In this document: in pieces, positions 23,878 through 36,569 of the stretch
Position numbering within the stretch: position 1 is the stretch's first letter
Layout: every line of letters starts with the position of its first letter
Source: Camillea tinctor
Lineage: Eukaryota; Ascomycota; Sordariomycetes; Xylariales; Xylariaceae
Reading direction: 5' to 3'
NCBI GenBank assembly: GCA_022578605.1
Contig: MU394058.1
Location: 1-64,000, forward strand
Length of the DNA stretch: 64,000 bases
Program-made: the position numbers and the translations under genes
The notes under the pieces: model-generated
What the model was told of the DNA's origin: nothing
Seen by the model: the letters and a program-made list of their open reading frames with translations, nothing else
The model's database searches: none

Positions 23878-26800
23878 GGCGGGAGCTCAATCTACGTCAA
23901 TATCAATATCGACACCAGTATCATTTGTCTTGAATGCGTGGTGGCATCAATGCGTGACAATCACCTGTCGATCTTATCAAGACAATGGTAGGCCGTGACC
24001 GGTTTGTGGGCTGTTGCAGGAGTAGCGAAGCTTGTGATAATATTGTGACAATATGTTGTCCAACATTGGCTGCAACCATCATTTGCTTTATTTATCTCTG
24101 AGGAGGGTGGTCTCCGACTGTGATTGTACTCGTTCGACCTGCCATGTCGTATCTACTACATTAGTAGGATATTACCGGGTGCTTTCCCCCCATTATCACT
24201 ACATACTGTTTGGTTTGCCACGATGATGTACATGACTTTAATTTTCTAGATAGGCAGAATAGCCGGAGCGTTGCATAGAGTTCATTATGTGTTACCGTCT
24301 CCAAGGGTACATGACTTCTGGATTGGCAAGGTCAAACGACAACGTGGGGAAGCCTGTCGTTTTGCGACGTAGACTGCGGGACTGTCCTTTTCAGAACGGT
24401 GAGGCGCCACCTTCGATTCAACAGCCGGGCTCTGATTTGAAGGTTTAACCTCTCACGTCAAGGGTAACCTAGCTAAAGAACTGTAGGCAAGCGGGATCTC
24501 CTTGTTTTCGAATATTGGTGTTGCTCGCCGGTTAACATCCTATTTCAAGCCTTGCATCATTGATTACGGGTAGGGTTACTTCCCGAAAGTTAGAACCAAT
24601 ACCGTGTGAACAAAAAGGAAAGGAAAAAAGAAAAACCAGGGTTGTAAACACATATAATTGATACATGCTATATTAGAAACCTCAAGATGACGGTTCGCTT
24701 CAAACCATAATTTTTATATGTAGTAGGCATGTAGTGGTGCTTTGGCCTATCTATACGTACATTGCGCATGGGATGGAAGTCTAATCGACCCCTATTCCCT
24801 GGTGATCTGCATTATAGAGAAAATATGAGTGGACCTATAGAGTCTGTATGTATGTACTTACTCGGTTCCCTATCGCACACCGGGCATGAGAAGGATTAAC
24901 TTGGCAGGATGTCAACATCATCACCTAAACATTGCTTCTTCGTTAAAGCACATTACACGCAGAAGCGAGTAGTCTGTCACATTCACCACAGGTATGGCCA
25001 CCCCCTCTCTCCGTTGACCACGTCTTCTTACACAGCATGTATCCCGACATCTGGGGGGAACATCCGTTAATCTGACCGTTCTCCTTCTTTTTCCCTCTCC
25101 TCATATGTGCAAATAGCAGCCGAAAAAGGGGCAACACATAGTAGCACCAACTTGTCCGCGTGAAGAGCTTAATCGTCAGGCCTGAGGTAGCAGTCGGTAA
25201 CTTGATGCCCGGATCATCGTCGACTAATGTATGATAATGATTGGGTTCCGACATTTAGGTCAAGTCCATAATACTAATGTATCAAGTCGTAGAGGACCTA
25301 TCATAGAGCTGATCTAGAGTTCGCCGGCTGCAGAGTGATCTGCAAGACGGGATTTGGAAGACTAACTAGTGGAGTTGTCACACAAGGAATGTTGAACATA
25401 ATACTACGTCGTATCAATGCGAGTTGAGAGCATATGCATTGTGGAACTTCCCTAAACAGAAACCCGAAGAATCTCATATGCCTTCAACTATTCGCACTCT
25501 CGTGAAAGCCCATATATACCTGACTATAGGGATAATCCAGGCTAGCCTAGCTAGCTTATTTGATTAGAGGAAGTTTCTTTCGGATTCCTGTAGTGGGGAG
25601 AGCAGTAGTGAGAAGGACGTGAAGGTGTACAGGGTCGATTTGTGCACCTAGTTTGATCGAGCAACATCTCTCACACCAACATGGTGTGTTTCTTCCTAGG
25701 GTATCCTTTCCGATCGAAACCTTAGGAGCAGGTGGTCATTGTATTACCCCCCGGAAGCTTCTCTCCTGCCCAATGAATGTATCTAGATGTATGTAACCAT
25801 TCTGAGATCATATATACGACTGGCTCATCTGAATATCTGGGTGGACATCGTGATAGAAAGTCACGCATGTAGTATATTGTTGAAGAAACTTCGAATAACG
25901 AAGGTAGCTCTGATATGATAAGTTTGGTTGTACTTGATATAGGGTGGATTCACCCTCTTCCTAGTTTAACCTACCTTTGTTACTATCTCTCTTGCCATGA
26001 CATGTGACATTCGCACTCCTTCTAGAATAGCAGTCTTGGTCTAGCTCTAAAGCTTAATAGAGTAAACGTAATCGCATAGTGATTTCCATATACAGGAGCG
26101 AGATCAACAGGAAGATTTGTGGTCTTGATAATCGTAAAATTTGTATGACCATAAAAGGACACCAAATTACGAATATCGCTAGGCTATAGAAGTCTAAGAA
26201 ATAGAATCAATGCATATTCGACTGAAAACTTGTTATATCTCATATCAAACCTTAGCACGGCCGATCAAAGCCGCTGACTAGTAAGCTCTAATTCACTGAT
26301 GTCTAGCATCTCGTTGATCCCTAAGTAAATCACGAATTGACGGGTCATAATGGATAATCCTTGACGTATTTTCTATAGCATGTATATAATTGCTGAAATA
26401 TGTAGAAGGGTCAAATCTTAGTGATTAATTGGGGGAGGGGGAATGATTCTCGATTAGCTGCCCCTATGTATCACCTCACTACCATAGACATGATGCACAC
26501 GATCTAACGTAGAAATAAGAAATAGAATACTGCATACATAGGCCATACGGCATGGCTACATACGTTGTGCTTCGCTTTGAAAGTCTTAATCCCCAACGGG
26601 GTATACATGGCGAAGATCATCAGCAAGTTCTGATCACTACATAGTCAGACAGATCGCCACTACGACCATGGCCCTAGCTTTCTGATCCGAGGGCGAGAAC
26701 ATTTAAGATGCAAATCTTTGAATTGCGATTAAACGCACTTATGCCGTTGAGGAAACACAGATTGCATATCTATTCTTTATCTATCCGCCTAAGCATCTTG

Positions 26801-28976
26801 TCCTCGACCTCGAAGCTAAAAGGGGGGTTTAGTTACAGTGCACAAAGTTGAATCGAGATTGAGTGAACGATGAAGCAGAGATGATGCAAGCTTCTTCAAC
26901 TACCCACTGATAGGGTAGGTTATCTCTTTTCTTGTAGAATCAACGGAGAACCCCTTTACCCCGGATAGTCTGTGGTTCATTCCCCCCCTTCCTACTTTCC
27001 GTAGTTAGTATTAGATGCATCGCCTACATATTTCATGTGAAGAAAAACTCCACAGGAAGAAAAAAAAAGATCGAAAAAGCCCGGGAGGCAACAGCTCCTC
27101 ATGTATCGTGTGTGACGAGGGGTATTTGGGCTTACGTAGCTGGGCAGAGCGGCGTCTAAGTTGGGCACGTATATTTTTATATTACCTTATATACTATCTT
27201 ATATACTACTTTATATACGTATAATTGAGACATGTAGGTATGCGTATGCATGCATGCGATGCACGCGCGTGTCCCTTTAGTGTCTAACCTCACCTACTTA
27301 CATATTTATTTGGCGGTTTATTGTGCAACGAGACATCCTTGCTGCATTAAAATAACGTATACACGTGTTTCCTATAGGTTCGCTCGGGGCGCTGTGAAGG
27401 ATATGGGCATAAACGACGACGGTGAAATGGAAGGAAAAGGAAAGGAAAAGATTAAAATTTGATATTGCTCGTCTATGACTGCGGTGAGGCCTCACATCTC
27501 TCTGGGTGGGTGATGTTCGTAGGACTGGGAGAGGGTTTTCTTGCATCTCGTATTTGACTTGCTCGCCGGCTTCTCCAGCTCCGGATACGTATTCGGCGCT
27601 TATTACCAGTATTAACCTGCTCTGCCATAAACCCGAGATCCTTCGTTTCGTTCGTTCCTAAGCGAATACGCTTGTCTCTTTCCCAGGAGACAAAGAAAGG
27701 GGGCTGCTTACTTAATTATTTATATTCTGCTCGCGACGGCTTGCTGCTGCGGTGGTGACACAAGAATCATTCCGATGTGGAGGAGGGACTTCATACGCAG
27801 TACTAAGTGACCGTTGGCCATGTTTGGAGGAGAACGTGTGGAGGGCCGGAGGAGAGAGGGAGGGATGGGGGCTATAGGTTAAAAGTAGTATAAGATGTGG
27901 AGAGAGAGAGTAGGAAAGTTGAGGCTGAGGTTGAGCTGAGTCGGGGCCAAGCCAGAGAGTCGAGCTGAGAGCTGAAGAAAGTAACCATAAACCGGGTATT
28001 GGGCGGAGCCAGAACTGAAGGAGGGAGTGGAGGGGGCGTAAGATAGGCCGGGCTGAACGGCCGTTTTGGGAAATAAGAGCTGAGAGCAAGATCTCCGGGT
28101 TCCGTATTTTTCTGAGATCTGGTAGGATCTATCGTTTCAATCCAAAACTTTCGCGTGTATGGGTTTGTCCTGCATATGTACATCCCCCCACCCGGTAGAT
28201 ATTGTTGCTTTCCAAGATATGGGATGTAGATCACTTGCTCGCTGGCGTTTCTGGCCTGACCGACTTGCCTACTTTGCTCACCTTCGCCCTGGGTGTTTGG
28301 GGGGAGCCACAACCCGATATTGTCTTTTTGTTCTCGTATCGAAAAAGGGGATGATATAGAAAAAAAGCCAAATATTTACGAAGATGTTGATGGGCTCGTC
28401 AGGTTATGCTGATGTAAATGCATGTACACGTTTTGTTACCTAGAGATAATGTAATATACAATCGGAAAACCTAGTTCGGTTAGAAGTTCTGATTTTATGG
28501 TTACGTTTCTTCTCTTATGCTATTCGATCCCTACCATTGCTTCCCTTGAGGACGAACATGTAGTGTGTTTGATAATGAGAAATATGACATTAAGGTATAA
28601 CGAGGGTGACGAACCGCCTGGGTTCCTCTACTTCCTAAGGTCCCTATCCTAAACTATTACGTATCTCATTTTCCGTCTCTTTACCCTTTGGCCCTTTTGA
28701 TATCTTATTGTGCACCTGACTTTTCCAGAAACTTGCGACGTATGTCCACCTATACAAGACAAAAATAATACAAGACTGCTCTGTTCCACTCAATTCTCCT
28801 AAATAAAATAGTAGCAGTTATAGCGATAGATATAAAGAAATAACCAATAGTAGTCCCCCCACATAGAGCTATAGGTATTAGCTATTCCGGCACGAGAAAC
28901 ACTAGACTAAGAATACAATATTAATGACCGATCCAACTAATTAACTCTACCTATTCTAGTATTTCCTCTTCATTGT
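23878..28976. other. 5-kb gene-poor region
   Basis: Lies between the starts of the aquaporin gene and the 3' end of the aminotransferase-like gene, both on the minus strand. Frames are short. The part 27840-28090 is purine-rich on the plus strand and gives artificial Ser/Leu/Pro frames on the minus strand. Apart from an AT-rich tandem repeat at 27181-27219 I see no gene, RNA or mobile element. Confidence 0.55.
27181..27219. repeat. Short AT-rich tandem repeat
   Basis: Three imperfect copies of a 12-13 bp unit containing CTTATATAC or CTTTATATAC follow one another. The array is small and lies in non-coding sequence. Confidence 0.75.
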
Positions 28977-30943
28977 CTACCTAACCACGGCAATCCCGTG
29001 AACGAGATCCCGAACTGGCACGGGCGGCGTCCTTGGAACCGCATCAGGTGCTGTCCTAATGTGGTATGCTAAGGGCCGTGGACGAGGTACTTCGCGAACC
29101 TCGGAGAATGCGCCGGTCGTGTACTCAGCGGGTAAGTCTTCTGCTAAAAGCGTCTCGGATGATGCCGATGGGGGTGGCAGGTAATAGAGCGAAGGAGAGA
29201 AGATTTTCTCCCGGTTGGCATTCTTGTTCTCAGCGGCGTTAACGGTGGTGAGTCCCTCCGCGAAGGTTTTGAGCAGGAAGTTAAGGAAAGTATCCACGTC
29301 CTGTTTTGTAGACATCGCACCTAGGCTGGCACGAACGATGCTATAGCAAAAATAAATCAAATCAGCAAAGGTTTATTCATCATGATTAGTTCGATGTCAG
29401 GCCTGGATTCAGGAATGACGAAGGACAGCAGGAGGTCAATTAGTAGGGGAAGCGGAGAAGTAAAAAGCTGAAGAAACTTACCCAGTAGGAAGTCTATGGA
29501 TTATAGAGATCCCATGCGAGCCGCAGTGGTGACCAGCAGAAAGTGCGCGCTCCGTCATCCACGGCTCATAGCCGAGAGAGGTGAAGATACCGCCAGGGTT
29601 GCACACTCCTATTTTATATAATCAGTTGAATGCACATACACTCCCAATATAAAGCCTGATTTGATAGCACACGGGGGGAAGCATACCGCCCGATCTAATG
29701 TAAATGCCTGCGGCGTTAGCCGACTTTTCCACGTCCGAGTAGGGAACATAGTTGCCGTCCGCGCGGAAGACGTTGAATGCGATAGCAGAGCCCTGTCGGC
29801 TCGGGTTCTCAAAATCCTTGTTCTCGTTGTAGACACGGACAAGTGGCTGGCCGTTGGCGTGGCACAGGGCTATCATACCGCGGTGTAGTCTAGCGACAAG
29901 GTAGGACGTGTGGTCTGAGATGCGGTCCATAGAACCGTAGAGCCGTTTGTGTACATCGATAGCCTCGCCGAGAGCCAGGATGCTGTGGAACGGGAGAGTG
30001 CCGTCTTCAAGGCCCTCGTGGAGCTTGTACGTTGGCGCCTGCAAGCCCTTCGACCGGTGCCAGTTTTCGCCGAGTGTTGCAACCATGGACACGGTGCCGC
30101 CGCCGAAGTACTTTCGCAGCGTGAGGATATGACCGGATTCCTTCCGAACGACGAGTGCGCCGACGTCAGGGAAGCCGAAGATCTTGTAAAGGGATAGGCA
30201 AGTAAAGTCAGGAGCCCGATCAGCGTCTTGGAACACTTTTTCCATGGGGAAGGTCATGGCCAATGCCGCAGCATCTAATAGGGTGTAGGTGTTCTGCAGA
30301 TGCTCCGACTGGCGCAATTTTCTTGACCAGGAGAGGGGAAGTCTTCTCCCTGTCATATTGGACTGCCCGGGATAAGCAAACAGACCTAGACCAGTGGGGT
30401 TGTGTCGGTTGACAGCGCTCGTTCCGGGGGAATAGAGCCATCTTTCAACCTCTTGATCGGTCTCAAAGCAGTGGGATTGCCCATGCGTAAACTCTCTTAC
30501 GCCTACAATGCTTGTATGTGCGTCCTTGTGGTAGCCATACCAAAATCTACGGTCTCTGGTCTTCTCGGCGAGATCTCGGAAAGAATCTGCAACGAGTTTT
30601 ATAGCGGCGGTAGCATTTGCGACGAAAACTAAATCGAATTCTTGGGGGCTTGCGCCTAGGAAGTTGAGTGTTTTCTCGCGGACTTGGTCAACTACGTCTC
30701 CGGAGAGTTTAGCGGGCGAGTTCTCCGAGTGGGGGTTGCCGTATAGGTTCGTGATCATTTTTGAAGCGAACGAATCCACGGTAGACTTTGCATAAATCGT
30801 GGTTCCACTATGATCAAGATAGACTCCTACATTGGTTAGGTCGAAGCAGGAGGGGAAGGTGAGTCATATTACTTACCATTATTCATATGCGGATATTCAT
30901 TCTGTCGGAGAAGCTCAACATCGTTGTTATAGCCTTTAGGCAT
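28977..30943 (-). CDS. Class V aminotransferase, MoCo-sulfurase-like
   Basis: Four exons: 30877-30943, 29687-30826, 29482-29608 and 28977-29340, encoding 565 aa. All phases agree. The N-terminus reads GVYLDHSGTTIYAKS, the usual start of the cysteine-desulfurase half of molybdenum cofactor sulfurases. Other fold-type I PLP features follow: NATAAIKL (residues 93-100), the PLP-stacking His126 in KDAHTS, Asp207 in TLLDAAA, and the Schiff-base Lys237 in LYKIFGFPDVGAL. The motif GGVCNPGG follows an exon join, then HRLPTGIVRASLGAMST. The expected activity is PLP-dependent desulfuration or a related C-S reaction. Bona fide MoCo sulfurases continue into MOSC domains; here only about 100 low-complexity Pro-rich residues follow, so it is a stand-alone enzyme half and the MoCo role is uncertain. 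No targeting signal is evident, so a cytosolic location is assumed. Confidence 0.9.
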
Positions 30944-33900
30944 TGTGTTGGACAGCTCTTGGCTTCTGATGACTGCGTTTGAAGGGGCTTAAACTTTCTG
31001 GAGTTTCTGTGTATGAGTAAGTTAGGAAAGGGGTGGGCATGTAGAAGGGATGGGTCTATGGCTTTATATCATGTTGAAGCATATATACTTCACAGTAGAT
31101 TATATCCAGAAGTGATTCAGGGATGTTGCACTCTTTGACCGTCCACTATTCAAGGAGGGGGGAGGGGCACTGGCGTATGATTCAAGCCCCTATAACCAGC
31201 TTCCATCTCTGTCTTCCGTGGCAAGGGGTCCAGAACGGAATAGACGGAGGGAGGGAGGGGTGATATTGGCCCTACATCATCTACGAGATATATGTCAGCA
31301 AGATGGTGGTGGCGTGGTGTGAATAGTCTACAGCTATCATCCATTGGCTGTTATATCGTGCTGATAACTAGGAGGCACAGATGTAAGCGGGTGCCCGAGT
31401 AGACTATGTGTTAGACTAGTCACTGGGGAAGGAGACAGCGCTGGGTATAGGTACACAAAATGTCTTTATCGAATACAGCACATGTAAGCGTATATCCCAG
31501 GGAACTATACCAGGAGGCTTTTCATAAAAGTCTGGCGAGATTTCCGTCGAGGTAATAGGATACATCACATGTAGTGACCTTCCCCAGGTGGGACCGACAT
31601 TACTAAAGGCGTGCCAGGGTTCTCTACAATGGAAGAATGCTACAGCATATTTTGATAGCAAAACCATCGTATCCGAGTTGATCAGCTGAATCGTCACTGC
31701 AAGGTTGTAGAGAAACAGCCTCCATCGACCCCCATACGATGTGCAGATACAAAGGTTGATAGACGGTGGTGGGCCCCTAAACTCTTCTACGCAAGAGGTT
31801 CGATGTCAGCCTAAGATATGCACAATTTCAGACAAGAATGGAGTACTTGGGATGATTTACAAGGTTCATGCAGGCGTCGTGCACTGTAGACGCATGGCGC
31901 ATTAGACAAGGCTACTATCAACTATTATTCTGAGCTGTAGCGCAGAACTCGAGGCTCAGATGATGTGCAAAATGAACTAACACAAGTCTAAGCATGTCGT
32001 CGAAGAGACCAACAAAAGACTACGCCTCCGGGTCCTAGTAATCTCAAGCTTCCAATAACCGCTAATTAGATATGTAGCAACATGGGCCAGGGAACTATCC
32101 TATTTGGCTACGCACCTCATCTAACGGCTCGGGGGTTGATATTGAGTTGAAGCCCTAGTCATTGTCCTCCTTCCGGAAGCCGTTACGGTCGAGGATGTAG
32201 GCACCAGCATTGGACGGTTGTCTCTTAAGCGAGGTGAGGTTGAACACAAAGCGGAAGAGTCGACGCTTGCCGCGAGGTTACGGCCAAGAACTGCGAGAGG
32301 AAGACAGGTACAGAGGTCACGAATGAGATCTCACCGCAGATAGTGTAGAAGACAACTTGAATAGGCAATGCTCATGGCTTTGTTACCCATGAAGTCGATC
32401 CCTGCCACTTGCGAGAAATGGTCGCCGACCTAAAATCTAATGGCATGCGTCATTCGAGGATAGTCAAACTGCGGGTCCATGCGCCAGGACTCTTAAGACC
32501 CTGGACAGCTTTTACGATGGTAAGTACACGCTCCATGGGGGCAGACCGTAGGCGTGAGCGAAAGCATCAAAGTTAGCTAGATGGGCTACCTCAACATTCC
32601 TCCATATCCCTCTTCCTACAAGGCTGTGTTCATGATATTGAACGCCGAACAACAAAGAGGGAGAGAGGAGAAAAAAAGTAAATCCCGATACGGTTACATC
32701 TGCAGGATGACTTATGGCTACCATTTCCAACACGCTGGTTGAGGTTGGTATAAACCGAGATATTATGCTTCTCCCGTAAGCTCACTTGCAGCTCCACTGC
32801 AGGGGTAACGGTGCCCTCCCTTAAGGGTAGCGAAAGCCACTTCAGACAGGATAAAGAAAAAACGCGAGCCCAAGTCTACTTGAAAATCGATAATTGGATT
32901 ATCGTTATAGGGTTCCTTAAGGCTGTCGTTCCCAGGAAATGCATCCAGTATGGAGATCGTCAATTTGACATCTGTATAATATCGGTTCCTTGATAATATC
33001 AGCCCATCAGCGTGGTTGTCTGGCGCCTCTTGGACCAATAGCGTTTGGCAAGGGCACCAGCGATGCATCCGCAAGGATCACGAGTACCGCCATGGCCTAT
33101 CATGGTCTAGTACCGGTTTATCACAGACACGATACTAAGAGGGCTGCGCATCTGTTTAGCGGATGTATATCGGGTTTACACCTTCGGATATATTTTTTTT
33201 CTTCTAAATTTTGGTCTTTGCCCTTTTTTTTTGGTTTTCCCCTAGCGTAAGTTGCCCTGGCTTGGGCATCATCTACCTAGTCATAGTCACTAGTATCGCG
33301 ATATACACCAGGATCTTGAGCGGCTAGGGCGAATAAGGTCGCAAGTGGCGGTATTGGAGGGGTTTTTTTTTTCTCGGAAGCTTGAGTAGTGTGGTCTCGA
33401 TGCACTCTGCAGGTGTGTCTCATTTGACCCAAGCCTCTGCGTGGGCGCAACAAAGCCCTTGATAGTGTGGGTTGATCTGGCATCCGTCTTCTCCTTCGGG
33501 GGTTAAGAGGACATCAATCAGATCCCATTCAGCTTAAGCGGCGCCAACTTGCAGATCTTCAGTGTTACCTAGCCAGCTACTTTGTCCAATGGTACACTGA
33601 TGCGTGACGATGTCACCCCGTATTTCGGAATGTAGGTGAGGGTATGTTAGGGGGATCTGGTAGGGAATAGCTAGGTAGGATAACGGCGTCGATGAGAGTG
33701 CATCGTCAAGAGGCTGCTAAGCGCGCCACGGGGGTTAAGCTTAAGATCACAGAGTGAACGTGATCGTGATCGCCTAGTCGTGGGGTTATGTCCACCTAGC
33801 CTGGTACGTGACCAGTATGCTACTTACACCAAGTTTGAATATTTATTGAGTATTATCATATCCACGAGGGGATAGATATTTCCAGTGGACCATGACTGGC

Positions 33901-35702
33901 TCGAAATTTACACGACCGATGAGTGTCCTTGCTTTCCAAGTAACGTGCTAAGTTAGGTGATATTGAAGTTACACGTCACCGGTGCCGTTGAAGGAACTGG
34001 ATGTGTCCCGAATAGTATAAGGGAGTTGTTCCCTTGCGGATGATCCTAGGCGAGATGCCGTGAAGCACGTTTTCCTCATGCATAGACACCCCGGTCATAC
34101 AAATACGCCCTGTTGACTGCAGCATATAGTATCCCACTAGTCAGAACGCCACCAGGGCCTATAGTTCGTCAATATAGACTAGAGATCCCTAGAGGCCCAT
34201 ACTAGGGGAGCCTATAAATGCAAATAGCGTAAGGCTGGGGGGCCTCCAGGGAACTACACGCCTAGAACATATAAGCCCGAATTCGGCAGCACCCGAGCCG
34301 GGATCTCTGCGCCTAAAGCGCCAGGAATATAGATCTTGGCTGAAATGTCTAATGTCTACTGCTATATGCGTACCAGTGCTCCACGAACCAAGAGTGACAT
34401 CAGTGGAGGTCGCGATATCCGAAGATTGAGAGATCAGCTTAGGTATATTGTATTAACGTAGGTTACCTTTAGAGGTAGATCTTGCATGGGGGTGAGAAAT
34501 AGTGTAGATGTGATGATGCATACCTACACAAAGCATCAATCTCGTGAAAGTCTTGTTAATACGTCTGTACGTATGAAAAACGGGTTCGGAAAAGAAAATA
34601 GAATAAAATAAGATGAATAAACCAGAATGAAGAGGAAATGAATCAAATCTTTTCTCTTTTCGTAAAGACATGCATATGCCCACACGCCGCCAGTCCCGGG
34701 AGACGGGAGACCGGGAAAAGTGATGTTGGAAGAAATTAAGGTTGAAAGTAAGAGGTCAGGAAAAGAGAGAAGGAGGTTGACGACTTCAAGGGGTGAAATC
34801 AATACATTGGACATGGACTAGGTTACCTAAGGTTAGGTTAGCATGATATCACACCTTGAAATTCTGTTATACACATACACTGCCTAATACTATTAGGTTA
34901 GGTAGGTACCTAAGGTTATAAATTGGAGATTTGGAAAGTTTATAGGTTAATGTACATACATATATGTAGTGTACCTATCTGCCTGTGGAGCTCTGGGAAA
35001 TGACCCACTTTACACCAGTAGGTAACCATTGCACCAAATTTAATGATTTAATGGATCAGTTTTGATCTTGGACATCTCGCTGATCGTACCGGCGGTTGGC
35101 CGTGAAACATCAGGTACGAAAGACACTTTCCTTACGAGCTTATCCAATACAAGGAGAGACGGAGGAAAAAAAATATCATCTTAACAAGATTAAAGTCTGC
35201 CTCGAAAAATATAACGAGTGCAACGTCCGTTATGGAAAAGAACTTCTAGAAGAAAAAAACAAGCTGCATGCCCCTTAAGCTAATAATACTAGAGAGGTCG
35301 GTGAGACGGATAGGTAATAATCTATTAGTCATTGTGTCATGAAAGCATATGGCTTGATTCTATTAATAAGATACAAATTAGGTATGAAGTGAAAGGGGGA
35401 AGAATACACTTCTTTTTTTTTTTTTTTTATCATCTACCCATTATCAATATCCTCGTAAGGGAGCGAGAGCTAACCCAGTTCAACTTCAGCTTCTAATCCT
35501 TTCAACCCAAGAAAAAAAAAGTTAATGCCAAGCCATAGTGCGCCGTCCTGATGTTATGATGAACCTCTCCATATTAGCAAAAGTAAAAATATAGCCACAC
35601 CTTGACCAGCTTATAATGCCCGCTTCCCATTGGCTGATCTGGTTCACAGCCAAAACCACCTGCGAAAGGGTAGCTTAGTCAGGTAGTATAAAACTTAGTC
35701 TC
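30944..35702. other. 4.8-kb region with decayed gene traces
   Basis: Between the aminotransferase-like gene and the superoxide dismutase gene. The middle (32155-32429) holds what looks like broken exons, listed separately. The rest is short frames, a 16-base T run at 35413-35428, and TAGG/CCTA-rich patches around 34825-34930. No intact gene, tRNA or element ends were recognised. Confidence 0.5.
32155..32429 (-). pseudogene. Probable remains of an unidentified gene
   Basis: Two apparent exons (32335-32429 and 32155-32290) flank a 44-nt intron with a GTGAGA donor and a pyrimidine-rich CTCGCAG acceptor. The first follows a TTTTAG acceptor and encodes VGDHFSQVAGIDFMGNKAM and onward. The second, in the phase set by splicing, begins RSWP, then has TAA at 32278-32280, and then continues PRGKRRLFRFVFNLTSLKR and onward to a normal stop at 32155. 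The good splice sites, and the coherent frame on both sides of one stop, argue for a gene inactivated by nonsense change. I do not recognise the family. It could also be chance. Confidence 0.35.
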
Positions 35703-36569
35703 CTATAACATCAAGAGAAGAGCCATGGCAGGAACCACTGCAAAGTGCTTGGCCACGCTCAAGACACTCGGACCCCCGCTAATCGGGATCGAAGTTGGGC
35801 TGCCGGAAGGAGTTGATGATGGAGTGACGCCGCCTGTGGGATTTGTAGGGTATGAACTATTGCTACTGAGAATGGCAAAGTTGGCACACGAGATGCGTGT
35901 CTTGTTGGCGAAGTGGATAACGAAACTGCGGTTTGCGAAATAAGAACCGACCCCTTCGGTCAAGGAGCTGTAGTCGTCGTGGAATGTAGCGGTAAATGGA
36001 TCCGAGGTGATCTTCCCGTACTTGCCACTCAGGTCTCCAACCTGGCAAGTCTGTGGGTTGGCGGAATCGCAAGCCGGGTCTTCACCCCGGATAAATGGAT
36101 CGAGGTGGCCCAGGGTACTAGTGCAGTTCCCATCTTCCGGGACGGGGTCGACGTGCAGATGGTAAGCTTAACTTAGGTTAGCCAAACAGACTCCCATATA
36201 TGGTTTGATCTAGGATACCACGTACTGAATGGACCGCCTTCTGTGGGGAGATTGGAAAAGGACACCTCGTAATCGACACCAACGCCATTTGCGCCGGCTT
36301 GGGCAGATACATAACCCTTGACGTTGCCATTGAGGCTGCTTGCTGGAGTGAATGGCTCGTCGGGTAGCGTAGCTCTCACGGACAGTCCAACAGGGTTACT
36401 TGTAGTGACGGTAGCATCGCCAAGTTCCTATGAAGATATGTCAATAACTCGAGCTCCCATGGTCGGGCAGATATTATGGGTAGGTAAAACTGACCCCAGT
36501 GGTGGTATTCTGAGCCAAAGCACCAGCGGCACCAACGACCGCGAGAGAAATGATATTAGAGAAACGCAT
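35703..36569 (-). CDS. Cu-only superoxide dismutase, GPI-anchored
   Basis: Three exons: 36495-36569, 36226-36427 and 35703-36166, encoding 246 aa. Residues 1-19 form a secretion signal ending in an Ala-rich stretch. The SOD-like beta-barrel domain follows, with copper ligands His95 and His97 (YHLHVDPVP), His113 (GHLDP) and His177 (VIHFANKTR). Arg183 corresponds to the conserved active-site Arg, and Cys107/Cys186 match the usual disulfide. Between His113 and the CQVGDLSGKYG motif the two extra His ligands of the zinc site are absent, as in the fungal Cu-only SODs typified by Candida SOD5. The tail is Ser/Thr/Pro-rich and ends in a hydrophobic segment, fitting a GPI-anchor signal. Role: converts extracellular superoxide at the cell surface, protecting against oxidants or shaping wall chemistry. 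Introns are 67 and 59 nt. Confidence 0.92.

Noticed and set aside
27712..28312. Ser/Leu/Pro-rich minus-strand frames
   Set aside because: Low-complexity product of a purine-rich plus strand; no conserved motifs.
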